Origin: Microbacterium testaceum
GTDB lineage: Bacteria > Actinomycetota > Actinomycetes > Actinomycetales > Microbacteriaceae
Length of the DNA stretch: 64,000 nt
Assembly: GCF_020781835.1 (NCBI RefSeq)
Contig: NZ_JAJGNJ010000010.1
Coordinates: forward strand, 62,001-126,000
Reading direction: 5' to 3'
A program made the translations under genes and the position numbers. How positions within the stretch are numbered: the stretch's first letter is position 1; every line of letters begins with the position of its first letter. Shown piece by piece: positions 1 through 8,143 of the stretch. The notes below the pieces were generated by a model. That model saw only the letters and a program-made list of their open reading frames with translations. It did no database searches and was not told the DNA's origin.

Positions 1-2
1 AC

Positions 3-278
3 ACGTACTTCTCCCGCTTCGCCGACCGCGACGTGCTCCACGAGGCGTTCGTCACGAGCGTCTCGCACGACGTGCGCGCGTTCGCGCCCCGCATCGCGCA
101 GCCGACGCTGCTCATCGCCGCCGAGAAGGATGACATCACCCCCATCGAGGCCGAGCGTCACCTCGCGACGCTCTTCCCGGATGCCGAGCTGGTCGAGATC
201 CCCGCGGTCGGACACCTGATCCACTACGAGACGCCCGCCGCCGCGGCATCCGCGATCCGCGAGTTCCTCGCGCGCTGA
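3..278 (+). CDS. alpha/beta hydrolase, C-terminal part (cut by window edge)
   Basis: The reading frame is open from the window edge to the stop at 276-278, giving about 91 residues. The visible part looks like the last third of an alpha/beta-hydrolase fold. It has a strand 'PTLLIAAEKDDITP' that would place the catalytic Asp, and later 'VGHLIHYE', which would supply the catalytic His followed by a lid helix. The nucleophile elbow would lie before position 1. Substrate cannot be told from this portion. It is convergent with the CGNR gene downstream. Family call is fairly safe; specific function is unknown. Confidence 0.75.
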   Translation, partial: TYFSRFADRDVLHEAFVTSVSHDVRAFAPRIAQPTLLIAAEKDDITPIEAERHLATLFPDAELVEIPAVGHLIHYETPAAAASAIREFLAR

Positions 279-317
279 CGCTCCGCGGGCCGACGCCTGT
301 CTTCGGCGCTGACGACG

Positions 318-878
318 CTAGGCGGGCTGGTCCGCCTTGCGTCGGCGGTACGCGTTGACGTTCATGCGGTTCCCGCAGTTCCCCGCGTCGCAGTAGCGCT
401 TCGAGCCGTTCTTGGAGAAATCGACGTACACCCCGCTGCAGTCGTCGGCGTCGCACACCCGCACGCGCGCATACTCGTCGGCGCGGATCACATCGACGAA
501 CGCCATCGCCGCCTCGACCAGCATGCGCTGGGCGAGCGGGTCGGAGGGGTCGGAGGCGTGGATGTGCCAGTCGAACCCGTCGTGCCGCACCAGTTGGGGG
601 AGCGCTTTCCCGTCCCGGAGCATCGCGTTGACCAGCGGCACCGACCCGTCGCGATCGACCGTCCACAGTTCGTGGATTCGCGACCGGATGCCGCGCACCG
701 CCGCCAGCTCCCGGTCATCGCGAGTGCGCGAGCCCGTGTAGCCGTGCCGGGTCGCGAAGTCCTCGAGCTGATCCGCCGAGACCAGCGTGTCGACCCCGGT
801 CGTGTCGGTGTGGGGGAGCGTGTTGACCAGCTCGACCGTGGCGCGGAGGACGAGCTCGGTGTCACGGATGAAGACCAT
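318..878 (-). CDS. CGNR zinc-finger (ABATE-type) transcriptional regulator
   Basis: This 186-residue protein has an N-terminal ABATE-like region (about 1-125) and a C-terminal zinc finger with Cys142, Cys147, Cys163 and Cys168, the last starting the diagnostic CGNR at 168-171. Proteins of this family are taken to be DNA-binding regulators, stress- or drug-responsive in the cases reported. The ATG at 878 follows an AGGAG ribosome site at 5-nt spacing, which fixes the start. It is divergent from an EamA-family exporter at 950, so it probably regulates that exporter and perhaps itself. The ribosome site lies inside one of two 14-bp repeats in the shared upstream region, which suggests autoregulation (inference). 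Confidence 0.85.
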   Translation of the reverse strand: MVFIRDTELVLRATVELVNTLPHTDTTGVDTLVSADQLEDFATRHGYTGSRTRDDRELAAVRGIRSRIHELWTVDRDGSVPLVNAMLRDGKALPQLVRHDGFDWHIHASDPSDPLAQRMLVEAAMAFVDVIRADEYARVRVCDADDCSGVYVDFSKNGSKRYCDAGNCGNRMNVNAYRRRKADQPA

Positions 879-949
879 GTTGACTCCTGACAGGCGAAGG
901 CTCTACTGTCACGAGTGTAAACGTTATTGACTCCTGACAGCGGGCTTGC
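879..949. promoter_or_regulatory. divergent control region with two identical 14-bp repeats
   Basis: The repeat TTGACTCCTGACAG occurs at 880-893 and again, identical, at 927-940, centre to centre 47 bp. Read on the minus strand it is CTGTCAGGAGTCAA, and the first copy contains the AGGAG ribosome site of the CGNR gene. A minus-strand TACACT at 912-917 could be a -10 box. Two identical sites flanking a promoter between a regulator and an exporter fit an operator pair (inference). Confidence 0.55.
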
Positions 950-1942
950 ATGACCACTTCTTCCGTCGCCCTCCCACGCCTGGCCCACCACGGCTCCGGC
1001 GCCGTCACCGGCCTCCTGATCGCCGTCGCGTCGGCGCTGGCGTTCTCCTCGAGCGGCCCGTTCGTCAAGCCACTGCTCGAGGGTGGTTGGTCGCTCGGCG
1101 CGGTCCTGCTGGTGCGCATGGGGGTGGCATCCCTGCTGCTGTCGCCCGCGCTCATCCGCGCGGTGCGTCGTCAGCCGGGATTCCTGCGACGCCACGGGAC
1201 GACCATCGTCGCGTTCGGGCTGACGGCGGTCGCCGGATGCCAGGTCTTCTACTTCGCGGCGATGCAGCGCATGCCGGTCGCCGTCGCCCTGCTGATCCAG
1301 TACATCGCGCCGGTTCTGCTCGTGGTCGCCGTGTGGGCGCGGACACGGCGGGCGCCCTCGAGGCTCGTGATGATCGGTTCCGTCGTGGCGATGGCGGGCC
1401 TCGTGCTCGTCGTGGACATCAGCGGCGCCCGGTTCGATCTGCTCGGCACCCTCTTCGCCCTGTGTGCCGCGGTGTGCTCGGCGGCGTACTTCGTCATCGC
1501 CGCCCGCGCGGGCGATCAGCTGCCGCCGCTCGCGCTCGCGGCGGGCGGCCTGGTGACCGGAACGGTCATCATGGGCGTGCTCGTGGCCGTCGGCGTCCTG
1601 CCGTTCGCGGCGCCCGCCATCACGGTGCCCCTGCTGGGGATGGAGGTCCCCGGCATCCTGCCCCTGCTCTGGGTCGGGGCTGTGGCGACGACTGTCGGTT
1701 ACGCGCTGGGCGTGATCGCCGTCCCGCTCATCGGGTCTCGAGTGGCGTCGTTCGTCGGGCTCAGCGAAGTGCTGTTCGCCCTCGGATTCGCGTGGCTGCT
1801 GCTGGGCGAGACGCCCGCGCCGGTGCAGTTCGTCGGGGGAGCGGTGCTGCTGGTCGGTGTCGTGCTCGTGCGGCTGGATGCCGGTGATCCGGTCGAGCCG
1901 CGAACCGAGACGGCGAGCGTACCGGTGGTACCGGCACCCTGA
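950..1942 (+). CDS. EamA/DMT-family transporter
   Basis: This 330-residue polytopic membrane protein has about ten hydrophobic helices in two repeated five-helix halves, the usual layout of EamA (drug/metabolite transporter) exporters. The N-terminal part has 'GLLIAVASALAFSSSGPFVKPLL' and the second half 'VASFVGLSEVLFALGFAWLLLGE', both typical of RhtA/YdcZ-like metabolite or amino-acid exporters. The tail after about residue 305 is hydrophilic and low in complexity. No clear ribosome site precedes the ATG at 950. The divergent CGNR regulator suggests substrate-induced expression; substrate cannot be assigned. Confidence 0.85.
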   Translation: MTTSSVALPRLAHHGSGAVTGLLIAVASALAFSSSGPFVKPLLEGGWSLGAVLLVRMGVASLLLSPALIRAVRRQPGFLRRHGTTIVAFGLTAVAGCQVFYFAAMQRMPVAVALLIQYIAPVLLVVAVWARTRRAPSRLVMIGSVVAMAGLVLVVDISGARFDLLGTLFALCAAVCSAAYFVIAARAGDQLPPLALAAGGLVTGTVIMGVLVAVGVLPFAAPAITVPLLGMEVPGILPLLWVGAVATTVGYALGVIAVPLIGSRVASFVGLSEVLFALGFAWLLLGETPAPVQFVGGAVLLVGVVLVRLDAGDPVEPRTETASVPVVPAP

Positions 1943-2008
1943 TCGGGTGGGGGGAGTCGCGAGACGCCCCGCAGCGCGTCCGTGGTCGACGGCCACGAAC
2001 GCCCACGG

Positions 2009-2482
2009 TCAGAGCCCGTCGCGTGCCAGGTCCATCAGAGGGCCGACGCGGTAGCCGATGACCTCGCCCATGACGAGCGACGTCTCGGTGCGCTCGACGC
2101 CTTCGATCGAGAGGATCCGGGCGTCGGTGTCGAACAGGTGCTGCGTGTCGCGGCAGGCCACGCGCACCAGCAGATCGACCTGGCCGCTCAGCCCGTGCGC
2201 CTGCAGGACCTCGGGCACCTCGGCGAGCGCCTCGCGGATCGCGGGAAGCTCGGCTTGACGCACCGTCACCTGCAGGAACGCCTCGATCGGGAAGCCCAAT
2301 GCCTCGGCCGACAGCGTCCGCTCGAACGACAGGAACACCCCGCCCTTCTCGAGGCGGCTCATGCGCGCTTGCACCGTGTTGCGGGAGAGGCCGAGCTTCT
2401 CGGCGAGCGCCACCACCGTGGCGCGGGGATCGTGGGACAGGGCGCGGAGGAGGTCGAGGTCGACCGCGTCGAGCTTGGTCAT
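2009..2482 (-). CDS. Lrp/AsnC-family transcriptional regulator of the 2-oxoacid dehydrogenase operon
   Basis: This 157-residue protein has an N-terminal winged helix-turn-helix ('LDLLRALSHDPRATVVALAEKLGLS' then 'RNTVQARMSRLEKGG') and a C-terminal RAM ligand-binding domain from about residue 65 ('VTVRQAELPAIREALAEVPEVLQAHGL'). It is divergent from genes for a branched-chain 2-oxoacid dehydrogenase complex, the classic position of BkdR-type activators that respond to branched-chain amino acids (established for the family; inferred here). A start four codons upstream at 2494 is also possible, since neither start has a clear ribosome site. A perfect 16-bp palindrome lies just upstream at 2515-2530. 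Confidence 0.85.
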   Translation of the reverse strand: MTKLDAVDLDLLRALSHDPRATVVALAEKLGLSRNTVQARMSRLEKGGVFLSFERTLSAEALGFPIEAFLQVTVRQAELPAIREALAEVPEVLQAHGLSGQVDLLVRVACRDTQHLFDTDARILSIEGVERTETSLVMGEVIGYRVGPLMDLARDGL

Positions 2483-2514
2483 GCTGCGAAACATTAGCAG
2501 GACGGCGGGTCACC

Positions 2515-2530
2515 GCAATGTGCACATTGC
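2515..2530. promoter_or_regulatory. perfect 16-bp palindrome, candidate Lrp operator
   Basis: GCAATGTGCACATTGC is its own exact reverse complement. It sits in the divergent region between the Lrp-type regulator (start 2482) and the dehydrogenase operon (start 2657). It is the only conspicuous symmetric site there and is AT-richer than its surroundings, as expected of an Lrp/AsnC box. Binding is inferred from position and symmetry. Confidence 0.6.
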
Positions 2531-2656
2531 TGAATATGTCTCGGAGGTCTTGAGCGGCCTGCCCGCCACGCGTACGGTCGGCCGTGTCGGCGACGCTGCC
2601 GGCGCCCGGACCGCCCGCTCCCACGAGGACCGCGGGCCGCACCTGGAGGGATGACG

Positions 2657-3865
2657 ATGACGTACACCCAGACCACGCCGGACCGGGGATCAGCCGTCCC
2701 CGCATCCGCCGTGCACGAAGGGGACGCGGCCACCGCCTCGTCCCACGGGACGCCCGACGACCGCAGCGCCTCCCGAGCGGGGGACATCGACGACGTCGCG
2801 CGTCTGCTGCAGGCCGACGGATCCCGGGTGGCCGACGCCGGGCTCGACCCGTGGATCGTCGATCTGTCCCCCCACCAGCTGCGCGCCCTCCATCGCGACA
2901 TGGTCCTCACCCGCCGCCTCGACACCGAGGGCGTCGCGCTCCAGCGGCAGGGACAGCTCGCGCTGTGGCCGCCGTGCCGCGGTCAGGAGGCCGTGCAGGT
3001 CGGCACCGCTCACGCGCTCGCCCCGGGCGACTTCGTCTTTCCGAGCTACCGCGAGCACGGGGTGCTGCTCGCCCGCGGCGCGAAGCCCGAGGCCTACGTC
3101 CTCGCCTGGAGCGGCGAGGAGCACTCGGCCTACGACCACACCACCATCAACGCCGCCCCGCCGCAGATCATCATCGGCGCCCAGTCGCTGCACGCCACCG
3201 GCTGGGCGATGGGCGCGCAGCGCGACGGTGCCACCGATGTCGCGGTGGCCTACTTCGGCGACGGCGCGACGAGCCAGGGCGATGTGAACGAGGCGATGGT
3301 GTTCGCTTCGTCATTCGCCGCGCCCGTCGTCTTCGTCTGCTCCAACAACCAGTGGGCGATCTCCGAGCCGGTCGCGGTGCAGGCGAAGTACCCCATCGCG
3401 GGCCGCGCGCCGGGATTCGGCATCCCGAGCCTGCGGATCGACGGCAACGACGTGCTCGCCTGCGTCGCCGCGATGCGCTGGGCGCTGGACCGGGCACGGC
3501 GGGGTGGCGGGCCGACGTTCCTCGAGGCCGTGACCTACCGGATGGGCCCCCACACGACCTCCGACGACCCCACCCGTTACCGGACGTCCGACGAAGTCGA
3601 GCGCTGGGCCGAGCGCGACCCGATCGCCCGGTTCGAGGCGTACCTGCGCGCCGAGGGCGTGCTCGACGACTCGGCCCTCGCCGACGTCGCCGCCGCCGCT
3701 GACGCCCTCGCGGCGGAGGTGCGCTCCGCCTGCGTCCGCGCGACCACGCGGGCGCCGGAGACGGTGTTCGACCACGTCTACGCCGAGCCGCACGCGGGTC
3801 TGGCGACGCAGAAGGCGGACTATCTCGGCTACCTCGCCGGCTTCGAGACGGACGACCTCCGGTGA
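2657..3865 (+). CDS. bkdA: branched-chain 2-oxoacid (or pyruvate) dehydrogenase E1 component, alpha subunit
   Basis: This is a thiamine-diphosphate-dependent decarboxylase subunit of about 402 residues. The ThDP/Mg motif is seen as 'YFGDGATSQGDVNEA' (near residue 200), closing with 'CSNNQWAIS'. An N-terminal extension of about 60 residues is poorly conserved. The second ATG (2657) was preferred because GGAGGG at 2645-2650 gives 7-nt spacing there, whereas the ATG at 2651 abuts it. It overlaps the E1beta gene by 4 nt, so translation is coupled. Branched-chain substrate is favoured over pyruvate because of the Lrp regulator upstream and the acyl-CoA dehydrogenase and hydratase downstream. No E3 (dihydrolipoamide dehydrogenase) gene is nearby, so a shared one elsewhere must serve. 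Confidence 0.88.
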   Translation: MTYTQTTPDRGSAVPASAVHEGDAATASSHGTPDDRSASRAGDIDDVARLLQADGSRVADAGLDPWIVDLSPHQLRALHRDMVLTRRLDTEGVALQRQGQLALWPPCRGQEAVQVGTAHALAPGDFVFPSYREHGVLLARGAKPEAYVLAWSGEEHSAYDHTTINAAPPQIIIGAQSLHATGWAMGAQRDGATDVAVAYFGDGATSQGDVNEAMVFASSFAAPVVFVCSNNQWAISEPVAVQAKYPIAGRAPGFGIPSLRIDGNDVLACVAAMRWALDRARRGGGPTFLEAVTYRMGPHTTSDDPTRYRTSDEVERWAERDPIARFEAYLRAEGVLDDSALADVAAAADALAAEVRSACVRATTRAPETVFDHVYAEPHAGLATQKADYLGYLAGFETDDLR

Positions 3866-4869
3866 GCGCGCTCACTCTGGGCGCGGCGATCAACGCCGGG
3901 CTGACCCGCGCGATGGCCGACGACGAACGCGTCCTGCTGATGGGCGAGGACATCGGCAAGCTCGGCGGCGTCTTCCGCGTCACCGACGGACTGCAGGCGC
4001 GCTTCGGGCCGCAGCGCGTGATCGACACCCCCCTCGCCGAAGCGGGGATCGTCGGCACCGCCGTGGGCCTCGCGCTGCGCGGCTACCGCCCGGTCGTCGA
4101 GATCCAGTTCGACGGCTTCGTCTACCCGGCCTTCGACCAGATCGTCTGTCAGGTCGCCAAGCTCCACTACCGCAGCAACGGCCGGATCCGTATGCCGCTG
4201 GTGATCCGCATCCCGTGGGCGGGCGGTGTGGGTGCCGCCGAGCACCACTCCGAGTCGCCCGAGGCGTACTTCGTGCACACCCCGGGACTGCGGGTCGTCG
4301 CCGCCTCCACCCCTCAGGACGCCTACGTCATGCTGCGGCAGGCCGTGGCATCCGACGACCCGGTCGTCTTCCTCGAACCCAAGCGCCTGTATCACTCCAA
4401 GGGAGAGGTCGATCCGGATGCCGACCTCGCCGACGCTCCGCCCCTCCACCTCGCCCGCGTTGCCCGCGAAGGCACGGACGCGACGATCGTCACCTACGGC
4501 GCTCTCGTGGGCACGGCCCTGGATGCCGCGCTCGCCGTGGAGGACGAGGGCCTCTCACTCGAGGTCATCGACCTGCGGTCGCTGTCGCCCATGGACCTCA
4601 CCACCGTCGCCGCGTCCGTGCGCAAGACCGGACGCGTCGTCGTCGCGCACGAGGCCGCGCGGCAGGCAGGTGTGGGGGCGGAGATCGTGGCGAGCATCAC
4701 CGAGCGATGCTTCCACCACCTCGAGGCGCCACCCGAACGGGTGACCGGGCACGACATCCCCTACCCTCCGTCCAAGCTCGAGAAGCATCACGTGCCCGAC
4801 CTCGATCGGATCCTGTACGGCGTCGACAAGGTGCTCGACCGGACGGGGGAGCGGGAGGTGGTCCTGTGA
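3862..4869 (+). CDS. bkdB: 2-oxoacid dehydrogenase E1 component, beta subunit
   Basis: This 335-residue transketolase-type subunit pairs with E1alpha. It shows 'VLLMGEDIGKLGGVFRVTDGL', 'DTPLAEAGIVGTAVGLALRGYRPV' and the C-terminal 'VEVIDLRSLSPMD'-type segment that belongs to the transketolase C-terminal domain. The GTG start at 3862 overlaps the E1alpha stop (GTGA), and its own stop overlaps the GTG of the E2 gene in the same way, so all three are translationally coupled. Length matches the family. It acts in the cytoplasmic complex that decarboxylates 2-oxoacids and passes the acyl group to E2 lipoyl arms. Confidence 0.9.
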   Translation: MSALTLGAAINAGLTRAMADDERVLLMGEDIGKLGGVFRVTDGLQARFGPQRVIDTPLAEAGIVGTAVGLALRGYRPVVEIQFDGFVYPAFDQIVCQVAKLHYRSNGRIRMPLVIRIPWAGGVGAAEHHSESPEAYFVHTPGLRVVAASTPQDAYVMLRQAVASDDPVVFLEPKRLYHSKGEVDPDADLADAPPLHLARVAREGTDATIVTYGALVGTALDAALAVEDEGLSLEVIDLRSLSPMDLTTVAASVRKTGRVVVAHEAARQAGVGAEIVASITERCFHHLEAPPERVTGHDIPYPPSKLEKHHVPDLDRILYGVDKVLDRTGEREVVL

Positions 4870-6392
4870 TCGCGGACTTCCTGCTCCCCGATCTCGGCGA
4901 GGGGCTGCCCGAGGCCGAGATCGTGCAGTGGCTCGTCGACGAGGGCGACGAGGTGGCCCTCAACCAGACGATCGCCGAGGTCGAGACCGCCAAGGCGGTG
5001 GTCGAGATCCCCTCGCCGTACGCCGGCGTCGTGCGGGGTCTGCACGCCGCGGCCGGAGACGTCGTCGCCGTCGGGTCGCCGCTGGTGTCGTTCGCGGTCG
5101 GGGACACGGATGCCACCTCGGACCGTCCCGCGGAGCCGGCGGCGGACACGCCGGTCACCGCACGCACCGACCGGCGCGTCGCCGAAGAACTCCACACGAC
5201 GGAGCAGGCGGCATCCGATTCCGCCGCGTCTCCGAACGCCGCGACCGTGAACGCCGCGACTCCGAACGCCGCGACCGTGAACGCCGCGACCCCGAACGCC
5301 GCGACCGTGAACGCCGCGACCCCGAACGCCGCGACCGTGAACGCCGCGACCCCGAATCTCGTCGGGTACGGCGCAACGCCCGCCGGAAGCGCCCGGCCAC
5401 GCCGTCGCGCACGGAGGACCGGTGCCGCCGTCGTCGACGTCGACGCCGCGCTGCGCGCCGCGGCTCCGCACGACCTCGTGCGTCCGGTCCCGGCCGAGCC
5501 GGTGCTGGAACGGCCCCGCTCGACGCCGCCGGTCCGCAAACTCGCGAAGGACCTCGGCGTCGATCTCGCCGCCGTGGCGGCCGCCCACCCGGGTGACCTC
5601 GTCACGCGGGCGCACGTCGAGGAGTTCGCGCAGCGCTCGGCGACCTCGCCCTCTCCCGCGTCGACGGTCCCCCCGGCTGTCTCCACCGACGCGCGCGTCA
5701 CCCGCACGCCGATCCGAGGGGTGCGCAGGCACACCGCCGCCGCCATGGTGCGCAGCGCCTTCACCGCGCCGCACGCCACGACGTTCCTCACCCTGGACGT
5801 CAGCGCGACGACCGAGCTGATCGCGTCGCTGAGAACCGATCGCGCCCTCGACGGACACCGCATCGGCGTGCTCGCGATCGTCGCGAAGGCGGTGTGCCTC
5901 GCGCTCGGACGGGCCCCCGCGCTCAACGCACGGTGGGACGAGGAGGCGGGCGAGATCATCGAGCATCACTTCGTGAACCTCGGCATCGCCGCGGCCACCG
6001 ACCGTGGCCTCGTCGTGCCGGTGATCCGGGACGCCGACGCCCTGCCCCTCGTCGACCTCGCCGACGCGATCGCCGACCTCGCCGCGACCGCGCGAGCCGG
6101 ACGCACGGCCCCGGCCGACATGATCGGCGGGACCTTCTCGATCACGAACGTGGGCGTCTTCGGCGTGGATGCCGGTACCCCCATCCTCAACCCCGGCGAG
6201 GCCGGGATCCTCGCCGTCGGCGCCGTGCGCCGCACACCGTGGGAGCACCACGGCGAGATCGCCCTGCGCGACGTGCTGACCCTCAGCCTCTCGTTCGACC
6301 ACCGACTCGTCGACGGGGCGGAAGCCGCGCGCTTCCTCACCGACGTCGCGGGCGTGCTGCGTGAACCGGGACGGGCCATGCTGCTGCGCTGA
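4866..6392 (+). CDS. bkdC: dihydrolipoamide acyltransferase, E2 component
   Basis: This 508-residue E2 has a lipoyl domain (about 1-80) with lipoylated Lys43 in 'EVETAKAVVEIP', a long flexible linker, a peripheral subunit-binding domain (about 220-256, 'RKLAKDLGVDLAAV...HPGDLVTRAHVEEFA') and a catalytic acyltransferase domain ending with the HxxxDG active-site motif 'DHRLVDG' near residue 478. It starts with GTG overlapping the E1beta stop. The linker contains four exact 10-residue repeats (Asn-Ala-Ala-Thr rich), encoded by a 4 x 30-bp tandem repeat at 5231-5350. Ala/Pro/Thr-rich swinging-arm linkers are normal in E2, but a near-identical DNA repeat suggests recent expansion. Only one lipoyl domain is present. 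Confidence 0.92.
   Translation: MIADFLLPDLGEGLPEAEIVQWLVDEGDEVALNQTIAEVETAKAVVEIPSPYAGVVRGLHAAAGDVVAVGSPLVSFAVGDTDATSDRPAEPAADTPVTARTDRRVAEELHTTEQAASDSAASPNAATVNAATPNAATVNAATPNAATVNAATPNAATVNAATPNLVGYGATPAGSARPRRRARRTGAAVVDVDAALRAAAPHDLVRPVPAEPVLERPRSTPPVRKLAKDLGVDLAAVAAAHPGDLVTRAHVEEFAQRSATSPSPASTVPPAVSTDARVTRTPIRGVRRHTAAAMVRSAFTAPHATTFLTLDVSATTELIASLRTDRALDGHRIGVLAIVAKAVCLALGRAPALNARWDEEAGEIIEHHFVNLGIAAATDRGLVVPVIRDADALPLVDLADAIADLAATARAGRTAPADMIGGTFSITNVGVFGVDAGTPILNPGEAGILAVGAVRRTPWEHHGEIALRDVLTLSLSFDHRLVDGAEAARFLTDVAGVLREPGRAMLLR
5231..5350 (+). repeat. 4 x 30-bp tandem repeat inside the E2 linker
   Basis: Four consecutive 30-bp units start at 5231, 5261, 5291 and 5321. They differ only in their first base (t, t, c, c). 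Each encodes ten residues of the form (S/T)PNAATVNAA. The frame is kept, so copy-number change would alter linker length by ten residues per unit. Confidence 0.95.
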
Positions 6393-6464
6393 CCCGGCAC
6401 GCGCGTCCCGACCCGCCCGCCGCGTCGGCGGCATCCCTGTCTTCCGATCCTGAGGAGGATCCCC

Positions 6465-7643
6465 GTGAGCATCGACAGCCAGCAGGTCTTCACCGATGAC
6501 GAGCGCGAGCTCGCCGCAATGGTGCGAGAGTTCGCCGACGAGGTGATCGCACCACGGTCCTACGAGGCCGATCGCGCCCATGAGCTCCCGCTCGACATCG
6601 TCGCCCAGATGGGCGAGCTGGGGCTGTTCGGTCTGCCGTTTCCGGAGGACGTCGGGGGGCAGGGGGGAGATTACGCTGCGCTGTGCGTCGCGATCGAGGC
6701 GATCGCCCGCGTCGACCAGTCGCTCGCGATCACCCTGGAGGCCGGTGTCGGCCTCGGCGCCATGCCGATGTACCGCTTCGGCAGCGACGCGCAGAAGGCC
6801 CGGTACCTCCCCGACCTGGTGTCCGGCCGCGCGCTGGCCGGATTCGGTCTGACCGAGGCCGAGGCCGGCAGCGACGCCGGTGCGACGCGCTCGACGGCGC
6901 GGCTGGACGGCGACGAGTGGGTGATCGACGGGTCGAAGCAGTTCATCACCAACTCGGGCACCGCGATCACGAGCTACGTCGCCGTCACCGCCGTGACCGG
7001 TCGCGGCGGCCAGCGCCCCGAGATCTCCACGATCATCGTGCCCACCGGCACCGCCGGTTTCACCGTCGGGCCCGCGTACGACAAGGTCGGCTGGAACGCC
7101 TCCGACACCCACCCCCTCACCCTCGACGGTGTGCGCGTCCCCGCGGCGAACCTCCTGGGCGAGCGGGGTGCGGGGTTGAAGAACTTCCTGCGCACGCTCG
7201 ATGAGGGCCGCGTCGCCATCGCGGCGCTGGCGACCGGCGCGGCGGAGGGATGCCTCGAAGCGGCGGTGGACTACGCCCGCAGCCGCACCGTCTTCGGTGC
7301 GCGGTTGTCGACGAAGCAGAACGTGCAGTTCGTCCTCGCGCGCATGCACGCCCGCGTGCACACCGCGCGCCTGGCGTGGGTCCACGCCGCGCGGATGTGC
7401 GACGCCGGCATGCCGTTCTCCGTCGACGCCGCGGTGGCCAAGATGACCGCGAGCGACGCCGCGATGGCCAACGCGCGGGATGCGACGCAGATCTTCGGCG
7501 GCAACGGGTTCATCAACGAATACCCCGTGGCGCGGCACTATCGCGATTCGAAGATCCTCGAGATCGGCGAGGGCACCACAGAGGTGCAGCTCATGGTGAT
7601 CTCGCGGGCCCTGGGCCTTGCCGGGAGTACCGTTGCCGCATGA
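6465..7643 (+). CDS. acyl-CoA dehydrogenase
   Basis: This 392-residue FAD-dependent acyl-CoA dehydrogenase matches the usual family length. It shows the flavin/substrate signature 'GFGLTEAEAGSDAGATRSTA' and the C-terminal signature 'QIFGGNGFINEYPVARHYRDSKI'. Next comes 'LEIGEGTTEVQ', where the Glu before Gly-Thr is the expected catalytic base of the short/branched-chain group. GTG at 6465 follows GAGGAGG at 6452-6458. It overlaps the next gene by 4 nt. Placed after the 2-oxoacid dehydrogenase genes, it would oxidise the branched-chain acyl-CoA they produce (isobutyryl-, isovaleryl- or 2-methylbutyryl-CoA). Exact substrate is not readable. Confidence 0.9.
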   Translation: MSIDSQQVFTDDERELAAMVREFADEVIAPRSYEADRAHELPLDIVAQMGELGLFGLPFPEDVGGQGGDYAALCVAIEAIARVDQSLAITLEAGVGLGAMPMYRFGSDAQKARYLPDLVSGRALAGFGLTEAEAGSDAGATRSTARLDGDEWVIDGSKQFITNSGTAITSYVAVTAVTGRGGQRPEISTIIVPTGTAGFTVGPAYDKVGWNASDTHPLTLDGVRVPAANLLGERGAGLKNFLRTLDEGRVAIAALATGAAEGCLEAAVDYARSRTVFGARLSTKQNVQFVLARMHARVHTARLAWVHAARMCDAGMPFSVDAAVAKMTASDAAMANARDATQIFGGNGFINEYPVARHYRDSKILEIGEGTTEVQLMVISRALGLAGSTVAA

Positions 7644-8107
7644 TCGAGCAGCGCGGCCTGTATCTGGAGGAGTTCGTCGTCGGTGAGCGGTACGGCCACC
7701 GGCCCGGGCGCACCGTCACCGACGCCGACAACGTCCTGTTCACGACCCTCACGATGAACGCGCAGGCCCTGCACCTGGATGCCGCCTACGCGGCGACGCA
7801 GCCGTTCGGCAGACCCCTCGTGAACTCGATGTGGACCCTGTCGACCCTCGTCGGACTCTCGGTCGCGCAGTTGACGCAGGGCACGCTCGTCGCGCAACTC
7901 GGACTGACCGACGTGAGCTTTCCGGCACCGCTGTTCGTGGGCGACACGCTCACCGCCGAGACCGAGGTCGTCTCGGTGCGACCGTCGGCGTCGCGCCCCG
8001 GTCAGGGCGTCGTCGTGCTCGCCCACACCGGACGCTCGCAGAACGAGGAGGTCGTGGCCACGGCCACACGGACGGTGCTGGTGTGGTCGAGGGACGGGGC
8101 CCGCTGA
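7640..8107 (+). CDS. MaoC-family (R)-hydratase-like protein
   Basis: This 155-residue single hot-dog-domain protein starts with ATG overlapping the acyl-CoA dehydrogenase stop. Conserved features include 'RTVTDADNVLFTTLTMNAQALHLD', which carries the Asp/Asn/His positions of MaoC-type hydratases, and 'FVGDTLTAETEVVSVRPS'. Such proteins hydrate enoyl-CoA or related thioesters such as mesaconyl-CoA. In this operon it most likely hydrates the enoyl-CoA formed by the preceding dehydrogenase. It is the last gene of the operon and convergent with the next gene. Confidence 0.85.
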   Translation: MIEQRGLYLEEFVVGERYGHRPGRTVTDADNVLFTTLTMNAQALHLDAAYAATQPFGRPLVNSMWTLSTLVGLSVAQLTQGTLVAQLGLTDVSFPAPLFVGDTLTAETEVVSVRPSASRPGQGVVVLAHTGRSQNEEVVATATRTVLVWSRDGAR

Positions 8108-8143
8108 GGCCGGACTCGGGCCCGGCGAGGAGCGGTGCCGGGA

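Noticed and set aside
488..1996. A 502-codon minus-strand frame spanning the CGNR and EamA genes
   Set aside because: The translation is Arg/Asp/Gly/His-rich low complexity and conflicts with two well-supported genes.
5231..5350. The 30-bp repeats as a CRISPR array
   Set aside because: There are no spacers; the units are directly adjacent and in frame inside the E2 linker.
4788..7538. A 916-codon open frame on the minus strand across the 2-oxoacid and acyl-CoA dehydrogenase genes
   Set aside because: It is the antisense shadow of clearly conserved genes in a high-GC genome; its translation is low-complexity (Arg/Gly/His/Val-rich) with no motifs or ribosome site.
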